Shown: positions 1 to 20,600 of the stretch, piece after piece
How the letters are laid out: each line of letters opens with the position of its first letter
Numbering within the stretch: the stretch's first letter is position 1
Origin: Volvox africanus
Lineage: Eukaryota > Chlorophyta > Chlorophyceae > Chlamydomonadales > Volvocaceae
NCBI GenBank assembly: GCA_030268105.1
Contig: BSDZ01000079.1
Coordinates: 3,167,501 to 3,231,500, forward strand
Direction of reading: 5' to 3'
DNA length: 64,000 nucleotides
The notes under the pieces: model-generated
Database searches by the model: none
What the model saw: only the letters and a program-made list of their open reading frames with translations
Told to the model about the DNA's origin: nothing
Position numbers and translations under genes: made by a program

Positions 1-1906
1 TGCGCCAAGGCCACGCGCCTCCCCAGCCGCTGGCGCAGCGGCTGCTGCCGCTCGGATGGGCGCTGTAATGCCCTTTTGGGTCCCTCCCAGGCCTTGGCCC
101 TCCTTCCACCCCATCTTCTGCAGCAACTTGTGGCCTATATTGTCGGCACCAATGGCATTCTTGTTGGCGAGGTGCTCGGCCTGTAAATCGGAGTCCAAAG
201 TTAAATTGGGACTGGTTCATTTTTCTTATTAAATATTGCACAGCACGGGATAGCCCAGGGGTCGGGCGGGTTTACTCTAGGAACTGCGATGGGGCAAAAA
301 CAGGAGACAGCGGAGCCCGCTCTCTGCAACATGCTCCAGCGAGCGCGCAGCTGCCATACCTGTGCAGCAGCCACCTTATCGCCCGCCTTCGCCATAAATT
401 CTGCTAGCACCTCCTTGGGAATGTAGTCCTGAGAAGGGAGGACGCACGAAGGCAGACCAAGAGGACAACATAAGGAATTTGCGCACAAGAGGAATCATAG
501 AAACAATACTGTCTTCTGTTACAAGCACGAGAAGGACCTATCCTGTGCCTAAGGTGATCCAGGCAGATTGCGCCACCTTCGCTCGCCTCCGTGACTTACA
601 TCCGTCCAAGTCCGGGTTCCCCGCAAGGCTCCTATGCTTAAATCCCACCCAAAGTTTCGGTTGTCCCCAAATCACTTGATCATTCCCACGACCACAAACC
701 GCACCTGCATGTGGTGACCTCTTGTGCCATCATCTTTGTAAACGGCTACCACCTTGCGTCGCTCAAATGCCGTCTTGTTTAACAGCGGCTCCGCACGCCG
801 CCGTCGCGCCTCCTCATCGTCATTGCCGTCTCCATCTGGGTCCTCTGGGTCAGCACTGGCAGACCGCGCACGGTCACGTTTTGCCGCTAGAGATGCGAAC
901 GCCTCCATTGCTGCCACTGAGTCACCTTTCGCCAGCGCAATTTGTGCACGTCGCCGCTCTTCAGCCAACTGTTCGGCAGTGAGCGGTGCCAGCTGCGGAG
1001 CAGGGCTGCCTCGGTTCTGTGTGTATTGAGATTGGGGCTGCACGCGTGAGCGCGCGGCCGCCGCAGCCGCTGCAACAGCGGCGGCTGCGACGGCAGCGGC
1101 TGCATCGGGTGGTAGGCTGGAGGAGGGCTGAGAGAAGGTGGTCGAGGTGGCAGCCCCAGTAGTTGGGCCTGGAGCGGAGGTGCTGGGCTGACCAGGGCCG
1201 CAGTTGCCTGAGGGGCCTGCGGGGTGCGGAATGGGAACGAATCGGCGCAGGAGGGTTTTGGGGTCTGAAATCTTTGAAGGCCTGGGATCTTGGACATTCA
1301 AAAGAGCATATACCTGGCAGACCCATCTGGGAGCGTGATGATATACCTTTTGTGGCCTCGAACTCCTGCAACTTGGCCTGGTAGAGTTGGTATCCAAGGG
1401 AAGACTTATCATGTAGAAACCTGCAAAGTGCAATTACATGTTGTAAGGCGTCCTGAACACCAAAAGCCACGGAAACCAACAACGTACTTGAAAGGTGTTT
1501 CTCCCAGATTCCGTTCCCGCGTCATGTCCTCGAATTGACGTCCATTCTTTGCAACGAAGTCCGCCAACTTCGTTGCCACACCAACCACATCAGGATGCAG
1601 ACGAGAAGCGAGCTGTTCGGCTGAAGTTTGGAGAACAGGACGAGGGACTGGCCCGCACCGTTAGCCTCAAAGTAATAAAAGCAGGTCCTACCTAGTCAGA
1701 GCACGAAGAGACAATCGACCTGAAACAGTGCCAGGCTCCTGCCGCGCCTTCTTAGCGTGCACTTCCTCGTGCTCATCGTCCGAGCCTGTTGTTCCGAAGA
1801 TATCATTCACTGTTGCTGGCTTCTTTGGCATTGCTATCTTTGCGCCTGCCAGGGGACGCTTATTGTCCAGGGGACGTTTTTGCAGGGAGAAGCCTAGTCC
1901 CGACAT
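1..1906 (-). CDS. SURP + G-patch splicing factor (SUGP1-like), 3' end outside window
   Basis: Predicted nuclear pre-mRNA splicing factor of the SUGP1 / plant SWAP-G-patch family. Proposed exons on the minus strand: 1906-1720, 1647-1488, 1420-1347, 1216-705, 428-360 and 180-1 (continuing past the edge). They join in frame for 394 residues. The N-terminus is basic with an acidic DDEHEE patch. The SURP domain spans exons 2-3: ATKLADFVAKNGRQFEDMTR, then FLHDKSSLGYQLYQAKLQEF. A poly-Ala, Gln-rich linker follows, then the family block NKTAFERRKVVAVYKDDGT...HHM and DYIPKEVLAEFMAKAG. The last visible exon carries a G-patch core, IGHKLLQKMGWKEGQGLG. G-patch proteins activate DEAH helicases and SURP domains bind SF1/U2 factors (family knowledge). 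The exon 1/2 junction is the weakest part because its donor is GTCGAT. The domain order matches plant homologues. Confidence 0.88.
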
Positions 1907-4532
1907 CTCTCGTGTAAAGTATAGAGTAGCTTTAGGAATTAAAAATAACGCACATTCATTTGCATGCTACAACCTATTAACTTTCACTAGCTTGTACGGT
2001 CCAGGTGAGCCAAGGGGCAGATGAATTTGTCCGAGCGCTAGTTAGCTTCGTAGCGCTCTATAGGCATAATAGCCACGGTTCCGTCTTCATATATCACGGC
2101 TAGTGCGCAAACCTTGTGAGAAACGTCTGCACAGAAACGTGACATGTTTGAGGGTTCGGACACGGCCGGATGGGGAAAGAATTCCTCCTGCATACCCTAG
2201 CAACAGGAATAGCGCAACGTCAGTCTCCCCAGTCTCTGCAACCCTATTCATGCTCCAGCATGCACCGGTCCATGGTTATGCAGGTTTCCTCCATGGTGCC
2301 CAGCGTACCTATCCAGCGCTGATACCTAGCGGCGCCCAGCTTCCACGATATCGACCATCGTCAATGCTATAATCGTACCCCAAAATGTTGCTTAAACCCC
2401 CTAGCGCCAGCACCAACCGGAGATGCTCCCGAACGTGACCCTGGAGATACCCTGGTCTCACGGCTACGCATTACATCTGCCGGGTAGTCTTGTAGAAGTG
2501 TGTCCAGCTTCTGCTCACTTTTTCAAATATCTTTCGCAGCATGGAAAACGAGCCGCCCCCATCATGTTTCGCAATGGAAGTGAAAAGCTACAGGATGCCG
2601 AGGGTTGTGAGACTCAGTGTTCGTGTTGCGTCCCTTCTGAGCATCACTCCCTTAGTACTTCCGGCGTGCATGCTTTCCTAATTAATAAAATCCATTTGCG
2701 CTATCCAGCAGCGGGGCACTCTTGTTCAAAAGACCACATCATGCACCTTAGAGGACTAATCAAGAGTGGCAGTGATGCTGTACCAACAATTATGCCGGTC
2801 TTTGCTGGGGCATCCCTCCCAATTGTTCAATGTAACTATGCATGGCGAATGCGCACTCCTTGGGTCCACAATCTGGACATATACATATCCCCGACCTGCC
2901 AAACGGACTGGAAACCAGGTTTTCCAGTCCCAACTTCCTTCCATTCGGGTAGAAAGTTAGCATTTCTCACGGAGGAGTGCTAATTTTCTCCCGTCACCCC
3001 GGATCCATACGGCAGATTGCCTTACCACCCTGCATTGGCATCCAAACTTCTTGCACCTCACAGTATGCTACATAGTTGGGTGCCCCGCAGCAGAAGGTCT
3101 GCCAATGTGTTTGGTGCCTGAGTGTTTTGTCAGTCCAGACATACACTATCCAGCACCAACGTGGTTACTCGATTGCCCGGATTTCGGCTGGCAATCTTTT
3201 AAGGTCTCTAAGCCTCCACCCTACTACAAGTCCTACACTCAACGATTCACCGATCCCTCTCCACATCAAATAGGTTCATTTAAAGACCGGAAGTTATGAT
3301 GTCAGCGCGCAAAAGAAGTGAGGCAAGAAAACATTCAGCAGCACCATACATGTCAGCTGCTGGAATGTTATGTCCGAGAGGGTCTCCCATGGGGACCGTA
3401 TTTAGCCAAACCCTGTCCAAAACCCTATGTGTAGGAATGGAGAAGGAATGCTTAAGAAGCTGTCAGCGACGCAACTGCCTTCAAACACGAGCTCACCTAG
3501 CAGCATCCGTACCTCCGAAATCCGCCCATTTTGGAACACGATTCGACCAAGGAGCATAAACAACATCGCTTAATTTGGAACTTGTGATGCATCCTCCACA
3601 ACGCGCAATGCACGCTGGGAGGGGTTTTAAACGAGGAAAGAAGGCAGCAAACGTCAACCAAGTATACAGCCGTGCTACGCTCGCGTCACCGGCCGCCTAT
3701 GTGGAGGATCGCAGTTGCAACGGCAAGTCCATACCACCATACGCCTGCAGTCAATGAATAACAGGTGCCCTTTTTCGGACGTACTATATGTTTTTCTATT
3801 ATTTCCATACCGGTAGCGGTCAGCGGTATACATAAGCATACCAATACCCGCGGCATTTTGGGGTCCGCTTGAGGCCGCAGCGCCTCCATCCAGTTTGGAC
3901 GCTTGAGGCGTCCTCCTATCCCTATCCCTGGCAACCTCTTAGATTTTCATCCGTCTCGGACGAACATGCACAGAGGAAGGCAGGATGGGGCCTCTTCAAT
4001 TGTTGTGTCTTCGAGCACCCGCAGGACGTTGCGCTTGCGGTCATTGTCTAGATGCGACCAACTCGAAAAAACCTGCAATTCCAACTGCCGAACTAGACGG
4101 CCAATATCAGCATCCTGCCACCTGCCTAAATGCGTCGCAGGCATTCGCATCAGAGCGTTGCAAATGTGTTGTCTCTGTTGCCTGTCCGTAGTCAAGGCTT
4201 GTTAAGTACGCGAAGTGTATATGCCGTGTTAAGAGGGTAACCTGTCACCATCCGGTGCCCAGTAGCCAGCCCCTCTACAACCTTAGCATGCATACTTAAA
4301 TAATCCACCTGATAGCATACCCATCTTAGCGGTCTAACTGTTCAACTCCTGCGGGTGGATAGCATACGCTGGGCCCTGAAGCTCCTGGAAAGCACCCCTG
4401 CACGAATACGTTCAGACCAGCCCAAATCCATGTCTCCGAAGTCATTATCTTCATCCACCGATGATCCAGCCTGCGGCGCCTTAAGTCCTCAACAAGGCCT
4501 GTGATACTGCATTCCAAAACTGTTAGCAATAC
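1907..4532. other. Intergenic region, no gene recognised
   Basis: This lies between the start of the SURP/G-patch gene and the stop of the next minus-strand gene, so part of it must be the 3' UTR of the latter (toward 4532) and the promoter of the former (toward 1907). The longest open frame, about 2423-2983 on the plus strand, has no recognisable motif and lacks the GC-rich codon bias of neighbouring exons. I see no repeats or convincing splice-bounded exons. Confidence 0.5.
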
Positions 4533-7500
4533 TTAGCAAAGCCGCCGCACTGCAGCCAACTCCTCCCCACGAATCAGGCGCTCCAACGCCGCACGACCCA
4601 CACGAATTGAGCCGGCAGGGCTAACTCCGCCGCTGGCTTTGCTATTGGAAGGCAACGATACAGATTTAGATACGCTGGCAGATCGCGAATGTGTGCTGCG
4701 GCGCGGGCTTGCCGTCGCTGGACGTGCTACACCCGCGGCGGCGGCACGGTTGCCACTGGCGCCCGTGCTGCTACCGGCGACCGCGGTGCTGTACAGCGAT
4801 CCCAGCATGCTTTTCAGAGCTTCCCCGGCTGGCGTAGTGGGGTCGACTCGCCCAGGGTACAGCAACGGGTTATCAACGCTGAGCTGTAGTGCAAACCAAC
4901 GGCCGGAATGGTGGAAGGACGGCAAGGAAATGGCATCAATAGACGACAGGCGTCGAGTAACACAACAAACAAGGAAGGGAAGGGAAAGGAGCTGTTATGG
5001 ACTCATGCAACGGCCCTGCGAAATATTGGAGGGACGCTGACGGGGTTGATTTTGCCTTACCCATGAAACATGTTCACGGCTTCATGCGCCAATAGTCCCT
5101 CAAATATGGTATTGAGGGACTATTGGCGTTCAGCCAATGGAAGTATGAGCTGCCCTTAGATGTTCTGGGCTGCATGCGCGCAACACTGACGCGACCAACA
5201 AGCCTATCCTGGCCGAGAGGCCCGAGTAACCTTGGAAACCGCCAGATTGGAATTGCACGCAATTTCCACCAGTGAGCGATGTCTGCCCTCACTGGCTTTG
5301 CCACAGAGTACACAGAGCACACAGAGCACATTTGCTATCTGCGCCGTTCCGGATGATACTAGATGATACTAAGATGCTTAGATGTCGAAGGGCAGTCTTT
5401 ACTGCGTACCTGATTCACGAGGGAGGATGCAGTCTTCACTCGCACATCCGCTTCAGGGCTACCACCCAACGCCGACTTCGGCCTACACCATAAGGAACGG
5501 TGCACACAAATGGCAGCGGGGTCACCTACTACTGCCGGTGACAACGACCGCGGAGCAGCAGAAGCCGCAGCAGCAACACTCCCCGTCGCTGCAAGTGCGT
5601 GCAAAGAAGGAGACGAGCCCGTTGCAGCCCGGAGCAGCGAGCGCAGTTCTCAGACCTCAAAGCTGCGCCCCACTCACCTCAACTTCGCAATAAGCGCCGC
5701 CTCCACCTCAGGCTCCAGCCTATGGCCGGTGGGCGGGATGTGGACTCGGTGCTGCCCCTTACCCACCAAAAACGATAAGGGATCAACACTGGGCTGATAC
5801 TCTCGCGCTGCATCGGCCGGGCCGCCTGGCGCCTCCGCGCCGTCCGGACCCACGCGCCCGCCGAACCATAGCGCGTGTGCTTTGTACGGGAAGTATGTCA
5901 TATCGCACACGTCCCGCAGCTGCAGGTTGGATCCCTCCATGATGGTGGCGGTGGAACGCTTCTGCAAATTGCTCGGCCGCGGCTCCGGCGGCCAATGGGG
6001 ACCGAAACCCATACCGTCGTACGGTTCTGCCGCTGGCGTCGACGTCGCCGGTGCGCTCACAACTAAGGCATCCTGTTGTGGCGGCGTATTAGCAGCGGGG
6101 GTGCGGGTTGCATCGGCGGCAACGGACGGTGCGGGCACCTGCGCCACCGGGGTTGGGACTGCGGCCGGTTTTGCTGGTACGTGCACTGCAAGGGGGGCCG
6201 GTGTGTCGTATAATATTGGTTGTGCAGCCCCAAGCAGCTTGAAGACCTCAGCGACAGCCCCAGCGCCTTTGGATCCGCCTGGCATCGCGCTGCACGGCCG
6301 CCTCCGTACCGAGCCCTCACGCCGTAACTGTTGTTCCTGTAGCTCGAGTCGCCGCTGGTCCTGGGGGTTTGGTGGCGTCCGCGGCATTGCGGGTGCGGCA
6401 AGCTGGCTATTGTCAGGCACAGGGTCAGCTCCTTGCGCCGGAGGCTGGGGCGCCCAATTCACACAGCGGCGCGCCGCCATCGTCCCCTGTGCCGCTACAG
6501 TCTCCGATGGTTCGTCAGATGAGCCCTTTGCCCCGTAGTCGCCATCATTGTTGGTGGCAGTGACGGCGATGCCGCTACCGCTGTCGGAACCGTCCGCATG
6601 GACGGGGCGGCCTACTTTTGCATTGCCGTCACCTTGGATGTCCGAGGTCTGCCGAGAGATGGTCGGCCGCAGGGCTGCCCCCGCCCCGGAGGCAGGAACC
6701 AAGCCCTGAGGTACCCGAAGCTCGGCAGCCTCAGCAACCGCCGACAATGTAGCATCTAGAGCTGCTGGAGACACGTTGATCGCGGTCGTAGTGGCAGGCG
6801 CGGCCGCCGCAGCCGCAGCCGCAGCCGAGGCTTGCGTTCTTGCAGCCGCCGTCACCGTGACCGGTGCAACAGGCGCTGCCGGCACTGGCGCCTTCGAGGA
6901 CGATGACAGTCGCGTGAACGATTGGCCCAGAAGTGCCTTCGCGAGGTTCCTATACGATACCATCCCATAGCCGTCCTGCAAGCCACGAGCAAGTGCTTTT
7001 GCCGCCGCCACCGGCTCTACCCCGGTGCCTGCCGTGCTAGACGCAACAGCCTCCAGCAAGTTCGCGCGTTCCACTGCATGCAGGAAATCCGTGGGAGCTA
7101 CCTTGCCGCACGCCTCCCGATCGAGTCGGCGGCAACTGGAGAAGAACTCCTCCACCGCCTCCCGACTCGGGCGCAGTAACGAAATGACGCGCTGTGCCTC
7201 GGCCGAGTCTGCGCGCTGAACGTCTGCGAGTATTATCTTGGCATTGTGGCGTGCCCGTGCATCCCGCCTTCCCGGTGTCGGCTTGCCGACAGTGGCGGCG
7301 GGGTGGTCGGCGACTGCAGCTGTTTGGCTGGCAATCACCGGGTCGAGCGCTGTCGATAGGACCGCAGCGACGCTGCCGGTGGGGATGTGGGTTGCGAACG
7401 GTGGCGGTGAAATAGCTGGACGCAGCGGTAGAGTGACGGTCGTCGGCCAAGCACCTGCCGCATGCACGACAGGCTCTTCCTGCTTCTGCGGTTGCTCGTC

Positions 7501-8806
7501 CGGCTGCTGCTGCGAATCTTGACGCAGCTGTCGAATAGGATGGCTGTAGCGCCGTGTAGCACCGCTACTGCCGCCTGACGATCCTTCACTTGACCATGGC
7601 TGCTGATTCCCCGTTTCATACTGAACAGGCTGCCACGACAACGGTGGTGGCAGGTAGCTCGGTTGCTGCTGCGGCTGCTGCCGCTCGCCCGACACCGATG
7701 CCTCACACGGCTGTCGCTGGTCCGGGAGCTGCACCCCGGTAGTCGCCGCAGCCGCTGCATGCGGTGCTGGTGGTGGCCGCGAAGGCGTCTCCCGTGAAGC
7801 ACTCGATAGTGCGCCAGCGGAGCCGCGGTTGCTGCCGAGGGTTGGTCGTGCGGAGAAGATGCGGCGGCGGCGGTAGGTGCCGCTGATGTCGCTGACGTCA
7901 AGCCCCGGATCCCGCAGGTTCTTACCTACGTGCGCCCGGAACGGCGGCTCCCAGCCCGGCCAGCTGCCTTCCACATCGCGCGTATTTAATGGCGTGTTTC
8001 GAGTCTCTAGTTTGTGAGCCCGCTCCGTGACAGAATTGACGGCGTTAATGTCAGACACATTGAGTGTATCACGGGCATTCCGATGCTGCTGTTGCTGCGT
8101 CTGCTGTGTCGAGTATGGCTGGTAGGGTTGACGCGGGGTGAGGACAGGTGCATCTGCTATGACATCTGCCGCCGCTGTCGGTACTGCTGCGGCCAGGTCA
8201 GCAGTAGTGGTGGCGGCCTCCACTGTAGCAGAAGAAGTCCCCGGCAGAACGTACCGGGGAGCATTGGGATCTGTATCGCGTGGCTTGTGCGGCGCGCATT
8301 TGAGGACGGGCTGCAAGGAGTAAGGGAATGAAAGGCCCCGACTTAGGGCAGAGGTGGCAAACAGGCAGACCCAATGACAATGCACACGCACACCAAGCGT
8401 AGACAAGGTATTCTCATCCTGAGTGGAAATACCGGCGCAAGACAGCATCCGGAATCGGAACGCAAGGCGTGCTGAGGCCCCCCTGCGGTGAGTCTGTGTG
8501 TCGTAGCATTTGGCGGTACTCGCTCGGGAACTAATACGATACGCGAGTGAGCCCGCAGCGTGGACATGTTGTTTGATACGCCCCCCCCGTTTGATGACTT
8601 ACCACTGCACCTGCGATGTCATGGCTCATGAGCGCATAGCTGATTTTGTTAACGCTGGGTGGCGCAAAAATTTTCGGCCGCATGCCGGGGTCGTCCTCGA
8701 AAACTTTTGCCAAAGAAAGTTGAGTAAACTCGCCCTTATCTAGGGGCTTGTGCTGCAGCACAGGTCGACCGACATCGTCATCCTCGCCTGTGGAGTGTGC
8801 GCGCAT
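4533..8806 (-). CDS. Large low-complexity protein, probably axonemal/flagellar
   Basis: Four exons on the minus strand, 8806-8603, 8310-5678, 5458-5410 and 4883-4533, join in frame to 1078 codons. All donors and acceptors are GT/AG. The start is the first in-frame ATG of exon 1, since a TAA lies upstream in that frame. The N-terminus holds motifs of the type DIxG...P...RDTDPNAPRYVLPG, with a second copy near DVEGSWPGW...RDPGLDVSDISG. I associate this pattern with flagellar-associated and axonemal proteins. Around residues 420-530 is a helical, EF-hand-like stretch (DVQRADSAEAQRVISLL to DGYGMVSYRNLAKALL) without a clear canonical calcium loop. The rest is Ala/Gln/Pro-rich. The C-terminus has a more ordered block (DVCDMTYFPYKAHALWFGG), then LSVDNPLLYPGRVDPTTPAG. 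It shares a divergent promoter region with the F-box/LRR gene. Function is inferred; the existence of the gene is well supported. Confidence 0.75.
5087..5128. repeat. Perfect 17-bp inverted repeat with 8-nt loop
   Basis: The arms are CGCCAATAGTCCCTCAA (5087-5103) and its exact reverse complement (5112-5128), around an 8-nt loop, ATATGGTA. The hairpin sits in the last intron (5409-4884) of the minus-strand gene. It is too short to be a full miRNA precursor as seen and could be the core of a foldback element. Confidence 0.9.
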
Positions 8807-9726
8807 ACCCAGGGGTAGGCCATGACTGGATGCGGCACACGGCTTGCCACCACCCTCCCAATATAATATGGGCACATTATATGACACTTATGTGTAGACA
8901 GAGTGAATTTAACTGTCCTTCAGGAAGGACAGCTATCCCGCGGCCCCGCGGCACCCGCGGGCTTAGTACCTTTTTGCTTGAAATAACTCTGCCTGGGTAC
9001 AAAAGCTGACTGCGGTCTCATGCGGCGATCATACTGCCTGCGCGCGAAGGTGACCGAATAACTTACAAAAGAAAACTTTGCATTCGTCATAGATGTTGTC
9101 TACAGGCATACCAATTGCAATCCATTTCTCTAGGTACTAAGATACTTTAGTTTTTAAAACAAATTCATTTCTGGCACTGAGTTCTCACACGTCGAAGCTC
9201 TAGCAAACTAAAGCGACTGCTTACCCGCGTGGTTCAGAGGTAGAAAGGGCATGATTTAACACGTGCTCCATCTTGTTGAGATTATAAGAGGAGCACGTCT
9301 AAATATATGTAGTGCTAGATAAGCTCGGCGTAGGTGGGCGGCGAGTAATAACTAGACAAGGAAGGATAGAAGGAAAAATGCCTAATTATGCCATGGTGTA
9401 TCGGACTGGATATTTTGCGATTATGATTCGCACTTCAACCTGAAGGGGAAAGTGTCATTTCTATGAGTTTCGGAGCCATGCAGCAATGCAACCATGTAAC
9501 GTTGAAATTCATAGTTATTCTATATTCCGCACGATGGTGATGGTATTGGTTTGATACAAAGTTATAATCTGTGTAAACGTATGGTGCTTTTTTGTAGGCC
9601 TGTTCGGGCCTACCAGGGCCTACATAGGGAGCTCATGCACCTTGCGAGGACATAAACGTCACGGAAAGTTGTCAGGGATAATAATCGCACAGATTGTTTA
9701 CTTTAATTAGTCTCATACAATCCACA
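8807..9726. other. Divergent intergenic/promoter region (~0.9 kb)
   Basis: This separates two genes transcribed away from each other (minus start 8806, plus start 9727), so it should hold both promoters and both 5' UTRs. A perfect 9-bp stem (CTGTCCTTC / GAAGGACAG, 8913-8932) lies near the minus-strand start. A 9-bp stem with a 20-nt loop (ACGTGCTCC / GGAGCACGT, 9261-9298) lies in the middle. The middle part (about 9100-9600) is visibly AT-richer than the flanking exons. I could not assign a TATA box with confidence. Confidence 0.55.
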
Positions 9727-17566
<7,840 letters not shown>

Positions 17567-17600
17567 CCGTGGCCTCCTGCAGGCTATAATGCACTGGCGC

Positions 17601-17605
17601 TGTAA
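17601..17605 (+). terminator. TGTAA polyadenylation signal of the F-box/LRR gene
   Basis: TGTAA lies 35 nt after the stop codon, with a second copy at 17664-17668. TGTAA is the standard chlorophycean poly(A) signal. Which of the two is used cannot be seen. Confidence 0.6.
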
Positions 17606-20600
17606 CACGCGTTTTCGTGTCCTTGAGTTTCACCGAAGGAAACCTCTCTTTATGACACATATTTGTAACTACGCGCGCGGCGTCCTTGTGGCCATTTATC
17701 TACAGGGAGAGTATGTTTGTGTGTGTGTGTGTGAGTGAGAGAGAGTGTGTATAATTAACAGTGAGCCGAAGCAAAAAGATGGTCCTTGCAAAGCCTTGAA
17801 ATTTAATAACCACGCTTCGTTCCTTTTGCTCAACGGAGGCCGGCATTGAAAAAACTGTGCTAAGTATTATACGCGCCAATTATAGGCTGCATCATGTATG
17901 TATGTATGTACGTACGTAACTGCATCAAGCAGCATTAGTCTGCTGGCGTGGTTTGAGCTTTACGCGGTTTAAGTTTGCGCGACTTGTGTTTATTCGGCGT
18001 CTATTGTGACGTGATGATGCGTGATGACACCGTTTTAAGACCGGACTGAGGTGTTCGTTTTGGGATTTTTCCCTTGGGGGTATATAACTGAAAATGCCAT
18101 CTCAATCGGCCTCTCGAGCATAAAAGGTTGGACAAGGCCCTTAAACTCAGGTTTGGGGGAGAAGGGAAGAGTCAAAGAAGCCGGCCTGCGGCCATTAGTC
18201 ACGAGAACCGGCTTCTCCCATCCATCGCGCCATATGCCATATGCCAGACTTCCCAGTACATATCGGTGTGTACGTCACAGGGCTGCAAAGCTACTGGCTA
18301 AGAGTCGCAACCTCTCGATTCAGTAGGTAAGGCGAGGCGCTTTTGTTCTGGACTGCCATGTTCGAGGGTCATATAATTGGTCACCACATGTCTCATGTAA
18401 TCGCTGAGTTTGGTCCTTTCTTTGGATGGTTGCGCTCCCGACGCCCTGAGGACCGTAGGTGTGTGCCCTTCTCCCTTTCAATTCCTTCTCCCTACAGGCA
18501 CAATGCCGATTTGGGTTCGGGGGGAGTATGGTCGCACGGCTGTAAAGGGAATTGATGGAAGGGCACCGCCAGGTCGTATGAGCCTTGGTTGGGTGGTGCT
18601 CAGGTGCAGATGGAATGTCGGGATATCATCGGGAAGATAATAAACAGGCAGCGAAAGTCATGAAACACAACCATCGTGGCAAAGAACAACAGCCTGCCGG
18701 CCAGTAATAAAAAGCTATTTGGCAGGTAAATGCCCAATCAGAATATTTCATTCATAGAAGCGGAGGGGACTCCTTCAATCCCTTTTCCGGGTCCCTCCAC
18801 GCGGCTGTTTGCACGTCGCAATGGCCCTGAAGGCCAGTGGAGGGCAAATCCACCAATCAACATTATGCAGAGCCGAGTTCCTCCACATTAAGCCCAAGGC
18901 TTCATCGGGAGCCACTTTGATGAAACCCAAACGCCGCTGTCACACCAAATTATATGCGGAACATATGTGGAATACTCGCGCTTGGAGTCGGTCTTGGCCT
19001 GCGGCTGTGATCTTGAACGGGACTCGACTGCACTCTGTGATGCGTTAATCCTGCTGATAGCTCGTCCGTGGGTTGCTGGAGCGGGTCCTGTTACCTGAAG
19101 GCTTAATATCTCGATTTTAGCTCTCGACACGGTCCGGCGGAACGCTAGGTATATAAAGGGAATGAGGGCAACAGATATAAGTAGTCGATTACGGTCAAGA
19201 ATTACAAACGCTACAAGAGCCAAGTGACAAAGTTCACTTGCTCTATACCGTCGCTAAAATACTAATCCGACTCCAAATGCTGTACACTTATCGAAAATAA
19301 AATTAGAAAAATGTTTATAATAAATAACGTGTTTAATTATTACGACATGAGCCTTAATATTGGTACATCTTCAATAGAAGGAAGTTTTATCATGTCCTTG
19401 ATTTTGGCGTTTAATATTAATTCTTTACTTTTATACGGTCATAATAGAGGCTTATTTCTAGTGTTATTGACCAATTAGCTAAAGATTTTTATTGTTTTAC
19501 TGTACATTTAAATGGTCAGGAAGCACTGAAGCTAATCGTACTCTCTGAGCTGTTGATCTAGAAACGTCATAAACCCGACCTTGCTCTGCCTTTTGAGCTT
19601 TTGGTTCTGACACATCAAAAAAGCATTTCAGATACTCCATGCTGGATCTTTAGAGGCAGCAGCTGCAATAAAGTCAGCTGCTTATTTTGCCTTTCCACTA
19701 ACAATAGCTTTCTTTTATATTATCAGCAGCTCTTGCTTACCGTTTTCATACGGTCATTATTAGAATTAAATCAATTTTGTCTAAAACTTATCCTAAAATA
19801 CTAGAATTTGTTGTCGATAATAGCGCTATTCCTACTTTAATTCCTGTATTTTAATTTAAATCAATTCTTCATTTTATCGTGACATGGTCGAAAGATAACA
19901 TGCAACATGATCAAGATCAAATTATTCTATTGGCTAAGCGATAATAATCTGAATACAACAGATTAAACTGATAGGCACAAGACACACTTCTGGACACACT
20001 TCTGGATATCGCGATCCTTCCTCCTACTATATCCTGCCGTACAACCCGATATAAATAACCTGGCTCGACCCGGCCACAACACAAGTATCGTCTGGTTCAC
20101 CATACAAAATACGCCTGAGTACTTGGCTCCACAGTTAATGCTCAATGTCTGACCATATAGCTGCTTGATGCTGGAGGCCGCAATACTTATCATGCGCGGT
20201 AACCTCATTGGTCGTAACACTGCAACCCATCTTCAAAGCGTATGCCACACCGCATACCACCTCGCCATACCGCATATAGCTGTGAGCAACAACCCCTCCA
20301 CGTCGCCAACATGCAGCCATACAAACCAGACCCAACCGACACGCATGTACACCCCTCCACATCCCCTTCCCCCCCTTCACACACATGCACACACCTATCT
20401 GCTACGCGCCAGCACACATACAAACGTAGATAAGGTCGCGAGTGCGCTGCAATGCTGCCCGTCAAACTCTCCTGCGCCTGCTTGCATACGCTCAGGTCAG
20501 GAGCAACTACGAAAATGGCGCCATCAACACGATTCCGAACAATGATGCACGCACGCACCTGAGAGAGCGGCCACAATGACGCAGATCGTCTATGTACCAG

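Noticed and set aside
2423..2983. 186-codon plus-strand frame as a gene
   Set aside because: Codon use is unlike neighbouring exons, no domain is recognisable and no splice context or poly(A) signal supports it.
8913..8932. Perfect 9-bp stem CTGTCCTTC/GAAGGACAG as a possible operator
   Set aside because: Short hairpins of this size are expected by chance in 64 kb; no regulatory context supports it.
9228..9300. tRNA-like start (GTGGTTCAGAGGTAG resembles a tRNA-Gly D-arm)
   Set aside because: No matching anticodon stem, T-arm (GGTTCGA box) or acceptor stem follows; at most a chance match or a tRNA-derived relic.
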